The notes under the pieces were generated by a model. It saw nothing but the letters and a program-made list of their open reading frames with translations. It had not been told where the DNA came from and did not search any database. Of a DNA stretch of 64,000 bases, positions 44,780 through 53,830 are shown in pieces; the first letter of the stretch is position 1, and every line of letters begins with the position of its first letter. Source of the DNA: Natranaerovirga pectinivora. GTDB taxonomy: Bacteria > Bacillota > Clostridia > Lachnospirales > DSM-24629. A program made the translations under genes and the position numbers. The stretch is taken from positions 62,001-126,000 of the forward strand of contig NZ_SMAL01000002.1 of NCBI RefSeq assembly GCF_004342165.1, written 5' to 3'.

Positions 44780-46249
44780 ATGATTGATAAGAAAGATGAT
44801 ATAATATGGAATTTTGATAACAGTTATGCTCAATTGCCCAAAATATTTTATTCACATCTTAAACCAATGCCTGTAAAAGCACCAAAAGTTAGCATTATAA
44901 ACAATAAACTAGCAAAAGAGCTTGGCTTAGATGCTCACGCATTGGAACATAAAAATGGATTAGAAATTCTTGGAGGAAATTATATACCTAAAGATGCCTT
45001 TCCTGTTGCACAAGCATATGCAGGTCATCAATTTGGGCATTTTACAATGTTAGGAGATGGCAGAGCTATTTTATTAGGTGAACAAATAACACCTTCTGGT
45101 GAAAGAGTAGATATTCAACTTAAAGGCTCTGGGAGAACACCTTATTCTAGAGGCGGAGATGGAAGAGCAACCTTAGGCCCTATGTTACGGGAATATATTA
45201 TTAGTGAAGCCATGTATGGTCTTGGGATTCCAACGACTCGTAGCTTAGCAGTTGTAACCACGGGTGAGGACGTTATTAGAGAAACAGTTTTACCAGGTGC
45301 AATTCTAACCCGTGTGGCAGCTTCTCACTTAAGAGTTGGTACCTTTGAATATGCTGCAAGATGGGGATCAGTTGATGACTTAAGGGCATTAGCCGATTAT
45401 ACTTTGGAAAGACATTTTCCAGATTATAAATCAGAAGAAAACAAATACCTCTACCTTCTTAAAGAAGTGATAAAAAGACAAGCACAATTGATTACAAAAT
45501 GGCAAATGGTTGGCTTTATCCATGGTGTTATGAATACTGATAATATGACCATCAGTGGGGAAAGTATTGATTATGGACCTTGTGCTTTTATGGATACCTA
45601 CAATCCTTTAACTGTTTTTAGTTCAATTGATAGGCAAGGGCGATATGCTTATGGTAATCAACCTCATATTGGAGGTTGGAATCTTTCGAGACTTGCTGAA
45701 ACATTAGTCCCACTACTCCACATAGATGAAGATGAAGGCTTAATATTGGCTCAAGATGCCATTACAGAATATGGTGAGTTATATGAAAAATATTGGCTTT
45801 CTGGAATGAGAGCTAAACTTGGTCTATTTAATGAGGAAGTAGAAGATAAAGAACTCATAGAAAATTTGTTGATAACGATGGAAAAATACAAAGTAGATTT
45901 TACAAATACATTTCGTGGATTAACATTAAATAAGATAGAAAGAACAGCTCTCTTTGACAAAGAAGACTTTAGTCAGTGGTTAGTAATGTGGGATAAGAGA
46001 AGAAGTAGACAAAAAGAATCAAAAGAAGATTCTTATAAATTAATGAAAAGAAATAATCCTTCAGTAATTCCCAGAAATCATAGGGTAGAAGAAGCATTAG
46101 AAGCAGCAGTGAACAATGGTGATAGTAGTGTTATGGAAAGACTATTGGAAGTTCTTTCCAAACCATATGATTATACTGAAGAACAAGAGGCTTATACAAC
46201 ACTACCTGATGCATCTTGTAGTTCTTATCGAACTTTTTGTGGCACTTAA
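44780..46249 (+). CDS. selO: SelO/YdiU family protein AMPylase
   Basis: 489 residues, near the usual length of 480-490. Pseudokinase fold with [66 protein letters not shown], and the [25 protein letters not shown] active block (Asn/Asp metal ligands). C-terminal [13 protein letters not shown]...YRTFCGT carries a Cys close to the end (position of selenocysteine in animal SelO). SelO transfers AMP to Ser/Thr/Tyr of proteins in redox stress. RBS AAGGAG 6 nt before ATG. Confidence 0.95.
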   Translation: MIDKKDDIIWNFDNSYAQLPKIFYSHLKPMPVKAPKVSIINNKLAKELGLDAHALEHKNGLEILGGNYIPKDAFPVAQAYAGHQFGHFTMLGDGRAILLGEQITPSGERVDIQLKGSGRTPYSRGGDGRATLGPMLREYIISEAMYGLGIPTTRSLAVVTTGEDVIRETVLPGAILTRVAASHLRVGTFEYAARWGSVDDLRALADYTLERHFPDYKSEENKYLYLLKEVIKRQAQLITKWQMVGFIHGVMNTDNMTISGESIDYGPCAFMDTYNPLTVFSSIDRQGRYAYGNQPHIGGWNLSRLAETLVPLLHIDEDEGLILAQDAITEYGELYEKYWLSGMRAKLGLFNEEVEDKELIENLLITMEKYKVDFTNTFRGLTLNKIERTALFDKEDFSQWLVMWDKRRSRQKESKEDSYKLMKRNNPSVIPRNHRVEEALEAAVNNGDSSVMERLLEVLSKPYDYTEEQEAYTTLPDASCSSYRTFCGT

Positions 46250-46269
46250 TTATAGAGATACAAAACAAT

Positions 46270-46302
46270 AAATTCTCTCGAAAGTTTCGAGAGAATTTTT
46301 AT
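46270..46302 (+). terminator. Terminator after selO
   Basis: AATTCTCTCGAAA / TTTCGAGAGAATT stem with T5. Confidence 0.8.
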
Positions 46303-46382
46303 TATAAGTTATATAAAGTAATATTATGGAAAAACTAATAGTTAATACTGAACGTTCAATAATGACAAAAGGAGTGGGAAGT

Positions 46383-47018
46383 ATGAGCGAAATAGTAACT
46401 ATATTAATGAGAACAGTCATAATGTTCGTAGTTGTATTATTTGTATTTAGGTTACTTGGAAAAAAAGAGTTTGGAGAACTGACAATAATAGATTTCGCCG
46501 TATCCTTAATGATAGCAGAATTAGCAGTTATTGCAATTGAGGATTTAGAAGTATCATTAATTAGAGGTATATCCCCCATACTTTTACTAGGATTCCTTCA
46601 ATTAAGCCTGGAATCCATTGAACTAAAAAGTCAAGCCTTCAGAGATATAGTAGAAGGAAGACCTGTTATGATTATTGAAGAGGGCAAGTTGAATCAGCAT
46701 AATATGAAAAAAAACAAATATGATCTTGACGATATGTTATTTCAGCTAAGAGAACAAGGTATTTCAGATATAAGGGAAGTAGAATATGCAGTCTTAGAAA
46801 GATCTGGTAACTTATCTATATTTAAAAAGGGAGATAATTTTACAGTACCTTTGATTCAAGATGGGGATTTATTAGATGATAATTTAAGAATTATTAAAAA
46901 GAATAAGGAGTGGTTATTATCTGAATTAGACATTAAAGGGTATAAAAAAATTAAGGATATTTTTTATTGCAGTTATATGAATGGAGAGTTTTTTATTGAA
47001 ATGAAACAAAAAAGATAA
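46383..47018 (+). CDS. DUF421 (YetF-type) membrane protein
   Basis: 211 residues. Three N-terminal membrane helices including the hallmark RLLGKKEFGELTIIDFAVSLMIAELA, then a cytosolic/extracellular two-lobed domain with GRPVMIIEEGKLNQHNMKKNKYDLDDMLFQLREQGISDI...YAVLERSGNLSIF. DUF421 proteins are often made in sporulation; role unclear. I start at ATG 46383 with AAGGAG 8 nt upstream, not at the earlier ATG 46326. Confidence 0.9.
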   Translation: MSEIVTILMRTVIMFVVVLFVFRLLGKKEFGELTIIDFAVSLMIAELAVIAIEDLEVSLIRGISPILLLGFLQLSLESIELKSQAFRDIVEGRPVMIIEEGKLNQHNMKKNKYDLDDMLFQLREQGISDIREVEYAVLERSGNLSIFKKGDNFTVPLIQDGDLLDDNLRIIKKNKEWLLSELDIKGYKKIKDIFYCSYMNGEFFIEMKQKR

Positions 47019-47054
47019 GCCTATAAAACCTTAAGACTAAAGCTTTTATAGGCT
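47018..47054. terminator. Hairpin between converging genes
   Basis: AGCCTATAAAA / TTTTATAGGCT stem (11 bp) with a 15-nt loop. Confidence 0.6.
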
Positions 47055-47076
47055 GGGTTAAGTTAGGATTCTTTAA

Positions 47077-48921
47077 TTAGGATGCTTGCTCAAATTGGCT
47101 ATTATACAATTCTGCATAAAAACCATTATGTTCAAGAAGGTCATCGTGCTTGCCACTTTCAATAATGTCTCCGTCTTTCATAACAAGGATTAAATCAGCA
47201 TTTTTAATGGTAGAAAGTCGGTGTGCAATGACAAAAGAGGTCCTACCTATTGTTAATTTATCCATTGCTTCTTGAATAAGAAGTTCTGTTCTAGTATCCA
47301 CAGAACTTGTTGCCTCATCAAGAATCAACATAGGCGCATTTTCAATCATAGCACGGGCAATAGTAATCAATTGTTTTTGTCCTTGAGAAAGATTGGCTTT
47401 GTCATTCAGAACCGTATCATAACCATTAGGTAATGTACGGATAAAATGATCTATACCAACAGCTTTACAGGCTTTTTCTAATGCTTCATTGCTCACATTA
47501 GGTTTGCTATAAACAATATTCTCTCGAATAGTTCCTTCAAAGAGCCAAGTGTCTTGAAGTACCATACAAAATAATGCATGCACTTTTTCACGTGTTAATT
47601 GGCTAATAGGTGTACCATCAATGAGAATCTCTCCTTCATTGGTCTCATAAAAACGCATTAAAAGATTGATGATTGTAGTTTTACCTGCACCTGTAGGACC
47701 TACGATAGCAATTTTTTGCCCAGCTTTTGCTTTAGCTGAAAATCCGTTAATAATAATTTTGTCTTCGTCATAACCGAATTTCACATTTCTAAATTCAATA
47801 TTGCCTTGTGTTATTGTCAGAATCTCACTTTTATGGCTTTCATCTTCTAATTCTTTTTCTTCTAAGAATTCAAAAACACGTTCACTAGCTGCCGTTGTTG
47901 ACTGTAAATTCGTTGCTGCTTGAGCCATTTGTGACAAAGGTTGAGTAAAAAGCCTAACATAAATCATAAAAGCAACAATTACACCGAAAGTAATATACCC
48001 ATTCATTGCAAGGGCAGCACCTACAACACAAACAGTAACATATCCTAAGTTACCAATGAAAGTCATAATAGGCATCATAAGACCGGATAAAAACTGAGAT
48101 TTAAAGGCACTTTCATAAAGATCGTTATTTATTTTTTCAAAAGTTTCTTTTGCTTTTTCTTCACCGTTATATACTTTTACAATATTATGTCCGGCATAAA
48201 TTTCTTCTATATGACCATTAATAGCACCTAAGTACTCTTGTTGGCGCATAAAATGTTTTTGAGATTTACCCATAATAATCATCATCAGAACAAAACCAAT
48301 AATGGTAGCAAAAATAGCTGCCACTGTCATAAGCACATTTGTGATTAACATCATAAATAAAGATCCAAAGAACAATGTTATAGCACTTACAAGGGTACCA
48401 AGACTTTGGTTCATGGTCTGACCAATGGTATCCACATCATTGGTTACACGGCTGAGAACGTCCCCATAACTATTGGTATCAAAGTACTTTAGAGGCAAAC
48501 GATTTATTTTTTTAGAGATTGAAGTACGTAGGCTTTTAGAAATTCTCTGAGTAATTGTTGCCATAATAAATCCTTGGCTAAAAGTTAATACTGCGCTAAG
48601 GCCGTATAAAATAACCAAAGTTGTAGATATGGTTACAATGGCATTAATATCAATACCTGTTATAAGTCCGGCAGTTATGAGGTCTGTTATTTTACGGAGT
48701 TGACTTGGCCCAATGATAGTAAAAACAGTCCCTATAGCAGAGAATAAAAGAGCAATTATAATTGCAGGAACATATGACTTGGAATAATTCATTAATTTGC
48801 CCCAAGTTTTTTTAAATTCTTTTGGTTTTTCTCCTGGTCGCATACCTGGAGGTCCTCCTAAATGGCTCTGACGCCTGTTGTGTTTTTTATGATCACCGAT
48901 AGTGTATTCATTTCTACTCAT
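47077..48921 (-). CDS. ABC exporter half-transporter (consensus ATPase)
   Basis: 614 residues: basic Pro/Gly-rich N-terminus (1-45), six membrane helices (about 50-345), and an ATPase with Walker A GPTGAGKTT, signature LSQGQKQL, Walker B MLILDEATSSVD (catalytic Glu present) and H-loop VIAHRLSTI. Pairs with the 585-residue half-transporter, whose gene overlaps by 1 nt (TAATG). Heterodimeric multidrug exporters of the LmrCD/BmrCD/TM287-288 group have this arrangement. Confidence 0.93.
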   Translation of the reverse strand: MSRNEYTIGDHKKHNRRQSHLGGPPGMRPGEKPKEFKKTWGKLMNYSKSYVPAIIIALLFSAIGTVFTIIGPSQLRKITDLITAGLITGIDINAIVTISTTLVILYGLSAVLTFSQGFIMATITQRISKSLRTSISKKINRLPLKYFDTNSYGDVLSRVTNDVDTIGQTMNQSLGTLVSAITLFFGSLFMMLITNVLMTVAAIFATIIGFVLMMIIMGKSQKHFMRQQEYLGAINGHIEEIYAGHNIVKVYNGEEKAKETFEKINNDLYESAFKSQFLSGLMMPIMTFIGNLGYVTVCVVGAALAMNGYITFGVIVAFMIYVRLFTQPLSQMAQAATNLQSTTAASERVFEFLEEKELEDESHKSEILTITQGNIEFRNVKFGYDEDKIIINGFSAKAKAGQKIAIVGPTGAGKTTIINLLMRFYETNEGEILIDGTPISQLTREKVHALFCMVLQDTWLFEGTIRENIVYSKPNVSNEALEKACKAVGIDHFIRTLPNGYDTVLNDKANLSQGQKQLITIARAMIENAPMLILDEATSSVDTRTELLIQEAMDKLTIGRTSFVIAHRLSTIKNADLILVMKDGDIIESGKHDDLLEHNGFYAELYNSQFEQAS

Positions 48922-50678
48922 TATGCCAGTTCCTCCTTAGACAATTGTGAATATGCAATTTGTTGATAAACCTCACAAGACTCCAGTAATTCGTGATGTT
49001 TGCCAATGCCAACGATTTTTCCTTCATCAAGGACAATAATTTTATCAGCATCCTTTATGGTGCCAATTCTTTGAGCCACAATAAGGTTTGTTACATTAGA
49101 AGTTTCTTTTTTAAGAACACTTCTAAGGATTCGATCAGTTTTATAATCAAGAGCAGAAAAGGAATCATCAAAAATATAGATTTCTGGTTTTCTACAGACT
49201 GCACGAGCAATGGAAATACGTTGTTTCTGACCACCTGAGACATTGGCACCACCTTGTGATATAGAAGCTTCATATCGACCTTCCATCTTCTCAACAAATT
49301 CTGAGGCTTGTGCAATTGATAGGGCTTTTTCAATATCATTAAGGGAATATGTATTACAGCCACTATCACCGTAACCAACATTTGAAGCAACGGTGCCACT
49401 AAAAAGTACAGCCCGTTGGGGCACATAACCAAGTTTGTTGTGTAGTGATTTTTGTTGATAGTCTTTTACATTGATACCATTTACTAAAACTTCACCTTCT
49501 GTTGCATCATAAAATCTAGGAATAAGATTAATTAATGTACTTTTACCGCTACCAGTTGAACCTATAAAGGCAACGGTTTCACCTCTATGTGCTTTAAAGT
49601 TAATATTCTTAAGGACATAATCAGAAGAGTCAGGGTACTTAAAACTCACATTACGAAATTCTAATTCACCCTCAATACCATTAGTTGAATCTGTAATATG
49701 ACCGTCAATAATAGTTGGCTTTGTATCTAAAACTTCATTAATACGCTTTGCAGAAACAGCTGCACGAGGTAGCATAATAAATATAATTGTAAGCATCATA
49801 AAGGCCATAACAATTTGCATAGCATAGGCAGAAAAAACAACCATATCAGAAAATAGTATTAGCTTATTGCCCATTCCTGCTGAGTTAATGAGATAAGCAC
49901 CTATCCAATAAATTGAAAGACTCAAGCCGCTCATAATGACACCCATACCAGGTTGTATGATTGCCATTACTCGATTAACAAAGAGTTGGGTAGATGTCAA
50001 TTCACCATTAGCTTTTTCAAATTTTTCTTCTTGATAGCTTTCTGCATTATAGGCACGAACAACACGAAGACCTGAAAGGTTTTCTCTTGTAACACGATTA
50101 AGATTATCTGTAAGACCTTGAATTTTTTTGAATTTTGGTATGGCAAATATAACAATTGTTAGGATCATTAAAAGTAAAACCCCTACAGCACCACCAGTAG
50201 CAGCACTCCATTGCCAGCTTTTGCCTGATATTTTTATAATGGCCCAAATTGCGAGAATAGGCGCTTTTACGATAACCTGTAAGCCCATTGCCACAACCAT
50301 TTGTAATTGGGTAATGTCGTTAGTTGAACGTGTTATTAAACTTGATGTAGAAATACCATTGATCTCTTCCATAGAAAAAGATTCTACTTTACTAAACAAT
50401 TTGGAACGTAGTCTTTTGGATAATCCAGCGGCAACTCTTGCAGCAAAGTATCCAACAATAAAGGAAGCCACTAGGCTAAGTAGTGCACAAAGTAACATCC
50501 ATCCTCCCGCTATAAAAATTTCTGAGAGTGCATTGCTATCTGTTTGAACCAATAATGTGATCTCTGCCATATAGTCAGGTAGTTTTAGATCAAAGTAAAC
50601 TTGAGCAACAATAAAAATAAGACTAAAACCAATGATTGCCCATTCTTTTTTCTTTAGATATTTAAAAATTTTTACCAT
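48921..50678 (-). CDS. ABC exporter half-transporter (degenerate ATPase site)
   Basis: 585 residues, six membrane helices then an ATPase with Walker A GSTGSGKST, signature VSGGQKQR, and Walker B IYIFDDSFSALD, where Asp replaces the catalytic Glu; the H-loop reads IVAQRIGT with Gln for His. Such loss of one catalytic site is the rule in heterodimeric exporters, so the protein is not broken. Its promoter carries a MarR-type box (50728-50742). Likely drug or lipid export, induced when MarR is released. Confidence 0.93.
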   Translation of the reverse strand: MVKIFKYLKKKEWAIIGFSLIFIVAQVYFDLKLPDYMAEITLLVQTDSNALSEIFIAGGWMLLCALLSLVASFIVGYFAARVAAGLSKRLRSKLFSKVESFSMEEINGISTSSLITRSTNDITQLQMVVAMGLQVIVKAPILAIWAIIKISGKSWQWSAATGGAVGVLLLMILTIVIFAIPKFKKIQGLTDNLNRVTRENLSGLRVVRAYNAESYQEEKFEKANGELTSTQLFVNRVMAIIQPGMGVIMSGLSLSIYWIGAYLINSAGMGNKLILFSDMVVFSAYAMQIVMAFMMLTIIFIMLPRAAVSAKRINEVLDTKPTIIDGHITDSTNGIEGELEFRNVSFKYPDSSDYVLKNINFKAHRGETVAFIGSTGSGKSTLINLIPRFYDATEGEVLVNGINVKDYQQKSLHNKLGYVPQRAVLFSGTVASNVGYGDSGCNTYSLNDIEKALSIAQASEFVEKMEGRYEASISQGGANVSGGQKQRISIARAVCRKPEIYIFDDSFSALDYKTDRILRSVLKKETSNVTNLIVAQRIGTIKDADKIIVLDEGKIVGIGKHHELLESCEVYQQIAYSQLSKEELA

Positions 50679-50727
50679 TAAAGTTTTCTCCTTTATACTT
50701 AATTATTGAGATTGTTAGATTTGAAAT

Positions 50728-50742
50728 TGTAAGTGTGCTAAC
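50728..50742 (-). promoter_or_regulatory. MarR-type operator before the ABC exporter genes
   Basis: TGTAAGTGTGCTAAC on the + strand; 13 of 15 positions equal the box at 51227-51241. It is embedded in a larger inverted repeat ATTGTTAG (50711-50718) / CTAACAAT (50738-50745). Confidence 0.6.
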
Positions 50743-50778
50743 AATATAATCATATTTTTAAGCCGACTCATTTGCGAC

Positions 50779-51204
50779 TTATTCTAGATTTTTTTTTATC
50801 TTATCCATGGTTGCAAAGAAAGCATCTAACTCTTCTTGGGAAATACCTTTTATAAACAGTTCTTCTAATAAATTAATTTCTTCAGCGATGATAAAATAAT
50901 ACTCAATGGCTTTTTGAGTCAGTACGATTTTTTTTAGTCTTCCATCATACTCTACAGAATGTCTGGTGATAAGACCATTCTTTTCCATTAACTGTAGAAT
51001 TTTAGTTGAAGTGGAACGTCTGATTGAAAATTCGTCTTCAAAGTCCTTTTGAAAAATATCTTTATTACGATTTTCATATAGGAATGTGATTGCCCAACTG
51101 TGCATCGGTGTTATACTATTTAAATGAGAGCGACTTTCCATACGCCTTCTTATTAAATTGGTCAAGGTTCTTAGTTCAAAACCAATGGTTCTTTTATCTT
51201 CCAT
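50779..51204 (-). CDS. MarR-family transcriptional regulator
   Basis: 141 residues, winged helix protein with the MarR layout: helical dimer arms at both ends, HTH region DFEDEFSIRRSTSTKILQLMEKNGLI (about 57-80) and wing RHSVEYDGRLKKIVLT. Immediately upstream of the exporter pair (100 nt), probably represses it and its own gene through the two matching boxes. RBS not strong (GGGGTGCATAATG). Confidence 0.9.
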   Translation of the reverse strand: MEDKRTIGFELRTLTNLIRRRMESRSHLNSITPMHSWAITFLYENRNKDIFQKDFEDEFSIRRSTSTKILQLMEKNGLITRHSVEYDGRLKKIVLTQKAIEYYFIIAEEINLLEELFIKGISQEELDAFFATMDKIKKNLE

Positions 51205-51226
51205 TATGCACCCCTATTAGAAATTA

Positions 51227-51241
51227 TGTTAGTGTACTAAC
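51227..51241 (-). promoter_or_regulatory. MarR-type operator before the marR gene
   Basis: TGTTAGTGTACTAAC, with the inverted repeat GTTAG-N4-CTAAC. On the minus strand it lies directly downstream of TATAAT (about 51249-51244), where a bound repressor would block the start of transcription. Confidence 0.65.
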
Positions 51242-51465
51242 TATTATAATTTGTTTTTTTATACTTTTCAATAGTTTTTAGGTTTATATGACAAAATAAT
51301 AGTATTAATGTTAAAAAGATGATAATATGTGAAGAATATAGATGACTTTTATAGAAGATGAATGTATTATAAGCCAACTCTTTATAGTTAGATAGTATTA
51401 TTTGTGTAGCTATGGTAGAATAAGTCTATTGTTACGAACTATTATAAAAAGGACGTGTTAAAGAA

Positions 51466-52212
51466 ATGAAAAATTATAAAATGGTTGTAGCCTATGATGG
51501 TAGAAGATATAAAGGTTTTAGAAAAACAAAAGACAATGATGATAAAACCATTCAAGGTAAGTTAGAAATGATACTTTTTAAACTGTTTGAATCTCAAATA
51601 GAAGTTGTAAGTGCTGTTAATACAGACGCTGGTGTACATGCCCTACAACAAGTTGTACATTTTAAGGTGCCAGATTCAAAAATGACTGAGGCTGGTATTT
51701 ATCATTATTTTGAGGAATTTTTACCAGATGATATTGTTGTGATATCGGTTGAAGAAGTAGAAGATAGATTTCATAGTAGGTATAATATAAAAAGTTTGAC
51801 CTATGAATACCGTTTGTGGAAAAAAGATACGCGTAATCGCCCATTGTTTGAAAGACAATATGTCAAAGTGATGGAAAGTCCTTTAGACGTAGGGAAAATG
51901 AAAAAAGCTGCAATATCTTTCTTGGGTGAACATGACTTTAGTGCTTTTTCAACTAAAAGTAAAGTGAATAGTTCAGAAAAAAATATTATGGCATTGGATA
52001 TTGAAGAAACAAACAATGAAGTAATCATAAAAATAAAGGCAGATGGTTTCTTACTAAATATGGAAAGAATCATAGTAGGAACATTGGTTCAAATAGGCCT
52101 TGGTCAGAAAAAGATAGATTCTATAGAGCGTGCTTTTAAATATAAAAAGAAAGAAGATATCGGGCATAAAGCAATGGGACATGCATTGTGTTTAATTGAT
52201 GTAGAATATTAA
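51466..52212 (+). CDS. TruA-like tRNA pseudouridine synthase
   Basis: 248 residues, TruA fold, which makes pseudouridine at positions 38-40 of tRNA. Catalytic Asp in the block NTDAGVHALQQVVHF; the Arg normally before it (GRTDAGVH) is replaced by Asn, and the Gly by Val. Second half has LTYEYRLW, GEHDFSAFST and GFLLNMERIIVGTL-(V/Q)-IG. A divergent TruA paralogue; the substitution may change specificity or activity. RBS weak (GGACG). Single gene. Confidence 0.82.
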   Translation: MKNYKMVVAYDGRRYKGFRKTKDNDDKTIQGKLEMILFKLFESQIEVVSAVNTDAGVHALQQVVHFKVPDSKMTEAGIYHYFEEFLPDDIVVISVEEVEDRFHSRYNIKSLTYEYRLWKKDTRNRPLFERQYVKVMESPLDVGKMKKAAISFLGEHDFSAFSTKSKVNSSEKNIMALDIEETNNEVIIKIKADGFLLNMERIIVGTLVQIGLGQKKIDSIERAFKYKKKEDIGHKAMGHALCLIDVEY

Positions 52213-52233
52213 TAGTTTGTTTATATATTAGAT

Positions 52234-52270
52234 AAAGCTAAGGGAGAAAAATTCAACCTTAGCTTTATTT
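52234..52270 (+). terminator. Terminator after the TruA-like gene
   Basis: AAAGCTAAGG / CCTTAGCTTT stem, 13-nt loop, T-rich tail. Confidence 0.7.
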
Positions 52271-52470
52271 ATTAAAGAATAATAAAAAGTAATAGATAAA
52301 AGACAAGAAGTTATAAATATATTAACTTGACCATATATTATATGGATATAAAAATGTAAAGCTGGTATTGGTAATCGCCCTTTTCCAAGGAATTCGTTAG
52401 GAGGTGAACAGAGAAAGTATAACGGTATATCGAGGATAACAATTATTAAAAGATAAAAAAAATTAGTTCC
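52271..52470 (+). other. Intergenic stretch before the cupin-like gene
   Basis: About 200 bp without an ORF. It contains a short palindrome CCATATATTATATGG (52331-52345) and a GGAGGTGAACA string at 52401-52411 that looks like a ribosome binding site with no ORF behind it. It may be a decayed gene start. Nothing else recognised. Confidence 0.3.
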
Positions 52471-52498
52471 TTGAAATTATATTGATAAATGGTATAAT
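52471..52498 (+). promoter_or_regulatory. Promoter of the cupin-like gene
   Basis: TTGAAA, 16 nt, TATAAT; 33 nt before ATG 52531. Confidence 0.6.
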
Positions 52499-52530
52499 AG
52501 TATTATAAACGGCTGTTAAGGAGGTTTATT

Positions 52531-53058
52531 ATGGACTATATTATTGAAGAAGTAAAGGGGTTTTATAAGATTATAAAACTAAAAGAATTTCGAAGAACTC
52601 CAGGAGTGGATTTTGATATCTTGCCTAAGTCTCATATTCCTGATATTCATGCAATTGACAGAGTTATACATAAAAGTGCTGCAGTTTCACCAGGAGCTAT
52701 TGGTGATGTTAAGAGGCCTTGGTATATGCATCCGCACCAAGCAGATAATTTAATGGTTCTCTACGGTACAAGGCATGTAGATATTTATTCATTGGAACAT
52801 AAAGTTATGAAAAGCTTTACTGTAACACCTAATAAAGTTGTATCAGAGGGGAAAGTTATTTGCAATGAGGGGGCTGTACTTGTATGGTCCACTAATGTTT
52901 TTCATAGAATAGTAAGTGGTGAAGAAGGCTCTGCTTCTTTAAACTTAGCGGAACATAGTGAAGGCTTCGATATAAAAACAAACTTTAACATTTATGATTT
53001 AGATATTGATACAGGAGAATATAAGGTCCTGAGAGTAGGTCATTTAGATCAATTTTAA
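52531..53058 (+). CDS. Cupin-like hypothetical protein
   Basis: 175 residues, no signal. The stretch RPWYMHPHQADNLMVLYGTRHVDIYS and VLVWSTNVFHRIVSGEEGSASLNLA fits a cupin/RmlC-like beta-barrel with His ligands (HPH, FHR). Enzymatic role unknown. Strong RBS AAGGAGG 8 nt before ATG. About 140 nt before the dehydrogenase subunit gene, same strand; co-transcription is possible. Confidence 0.7.
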   Translation: MDYIIEEVKGFYKIIKLKEFRRTPGVDFDILPKSHIPDIHAIDRVIHKSAAVSPGAIGDVKRPWYMHPHQADNLMVLYGTRHVDIYSLEHKVMKSFTVTPNKVVSEGKVICNEGAVLVWSTNVFHRIVSGEEGSASLNLAEHSEGFDIKTNFNIYDLDIDTGEYKVLRVGHLDQF

Positions 53059-53199
53059 CCATATAACGAATTATTTTTAAAGTCATTTATCTAGTTACTT
53101 AGGTATTTGGCTTTTTTTATACTTATAAATAATATATTTCAAATAGGAATCATAGAATTTTATAGAGGATTATATATAAAGGATATAAGTGGGTGGAGT

Positions 53200-53820
53200 A
53201 TGAATCACACAATAAGAGCACAAGATGAGAGTGGGGTAATACATACTAGACAGACATTTAGAGCATTTGTTGATGCAACAATTCCACAAACAACTGAGTT
53301 AGCAATTGAATTTGGAGAGATGCAATACTTTGGTGCATTAGACTTTGATATTGATCAGTTTATGATTTATTTGCTAAACAGAGTTGATGTAATACCCTTA
53401 GCCATCCCGACTGCAATAATGTTAGATATGGCTGCTGAAGAGTTAGTTGCAAATGAAGGTAATGATCATTTTTTGAATTTTTCAGTTTACGAAGGAGGAG
53501 GGGCTTTTGCTGCCCTTGCACCAAGTGATCGTTTTAGGGCTATTATTTTATTAGAAGAACTTAGAATTAATTTAGAAAACTTACCTTTTCCTTATCAAAA
53601 CAATCCAGCGCTTGTTTTATCGGTTACAAATTCGCTAAATCGAATAACAACAATGGGGTATTATTCTGAATGGTGGGGATATGGTACAACACGTTTAGAA
53701 GAGCCTGATGATCGTGTATTAGAATATTTACCTTTATCTTGGGAACAAGTTGGGTATCCAAGGCCTTCATTGGGTTATAGAGCATTTAGAAGGTATCTAT
53801 ATGAGGAATTTACAGAATAG
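53200..53820 (+). CDS. Gluconate 2-dehydrogenase subunit 3-like protein
   Basis: 206 residues. The sequence RAFVDATIPQTTELA...DMAAEELVA...F..L.PSDRFRAIILLEEL and the ending SWEQVGYPRPSLGYRAFRRYL match the small-subunit family (gluconate 2-dehydrogenase subunit 3) that accompanies GMC-type flavoprotein dehydrogenases. No Tat signal is seen, unlike proteobacterial members. Placed 10 nt before the GMC gene. Start ATG 53200 has GGTGGAG very close, so the start is not certain. Confidence 0.75.
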   Translation: MNHTIRAQDESGVIHTRQTFRAFVDATIPQTTELAIEFGEMQYFGALDFDIDQFMIYLLNRVDVIPLAIPTAIMLDMAAEELVANEGNDHFLNFSVYEGGGAFAALAPSDRFRAIILLEELRINLENLPFPYQNNPALVLSVTNSLNRITTMGYYSEWWGYGTTRLEEPDDRVLEYLPLSWEQVGYPRPSLGYRAFRRYLYEEFTE

Positions 53821-53830
53821 GAGAGAAACT

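Noticed and set aside
48921-50678. Mutated Walker B and H-loop in the half-transporter seen as a broken gene
   Set aside because: One degenerate site is the normal state in heterodimeric ABC exporters.
52331-52345. CCATATATTATATGG palindrome as an operator
   Set aside because: Short and A/T-rich, with no regulator or promoter placed to make sense of it.
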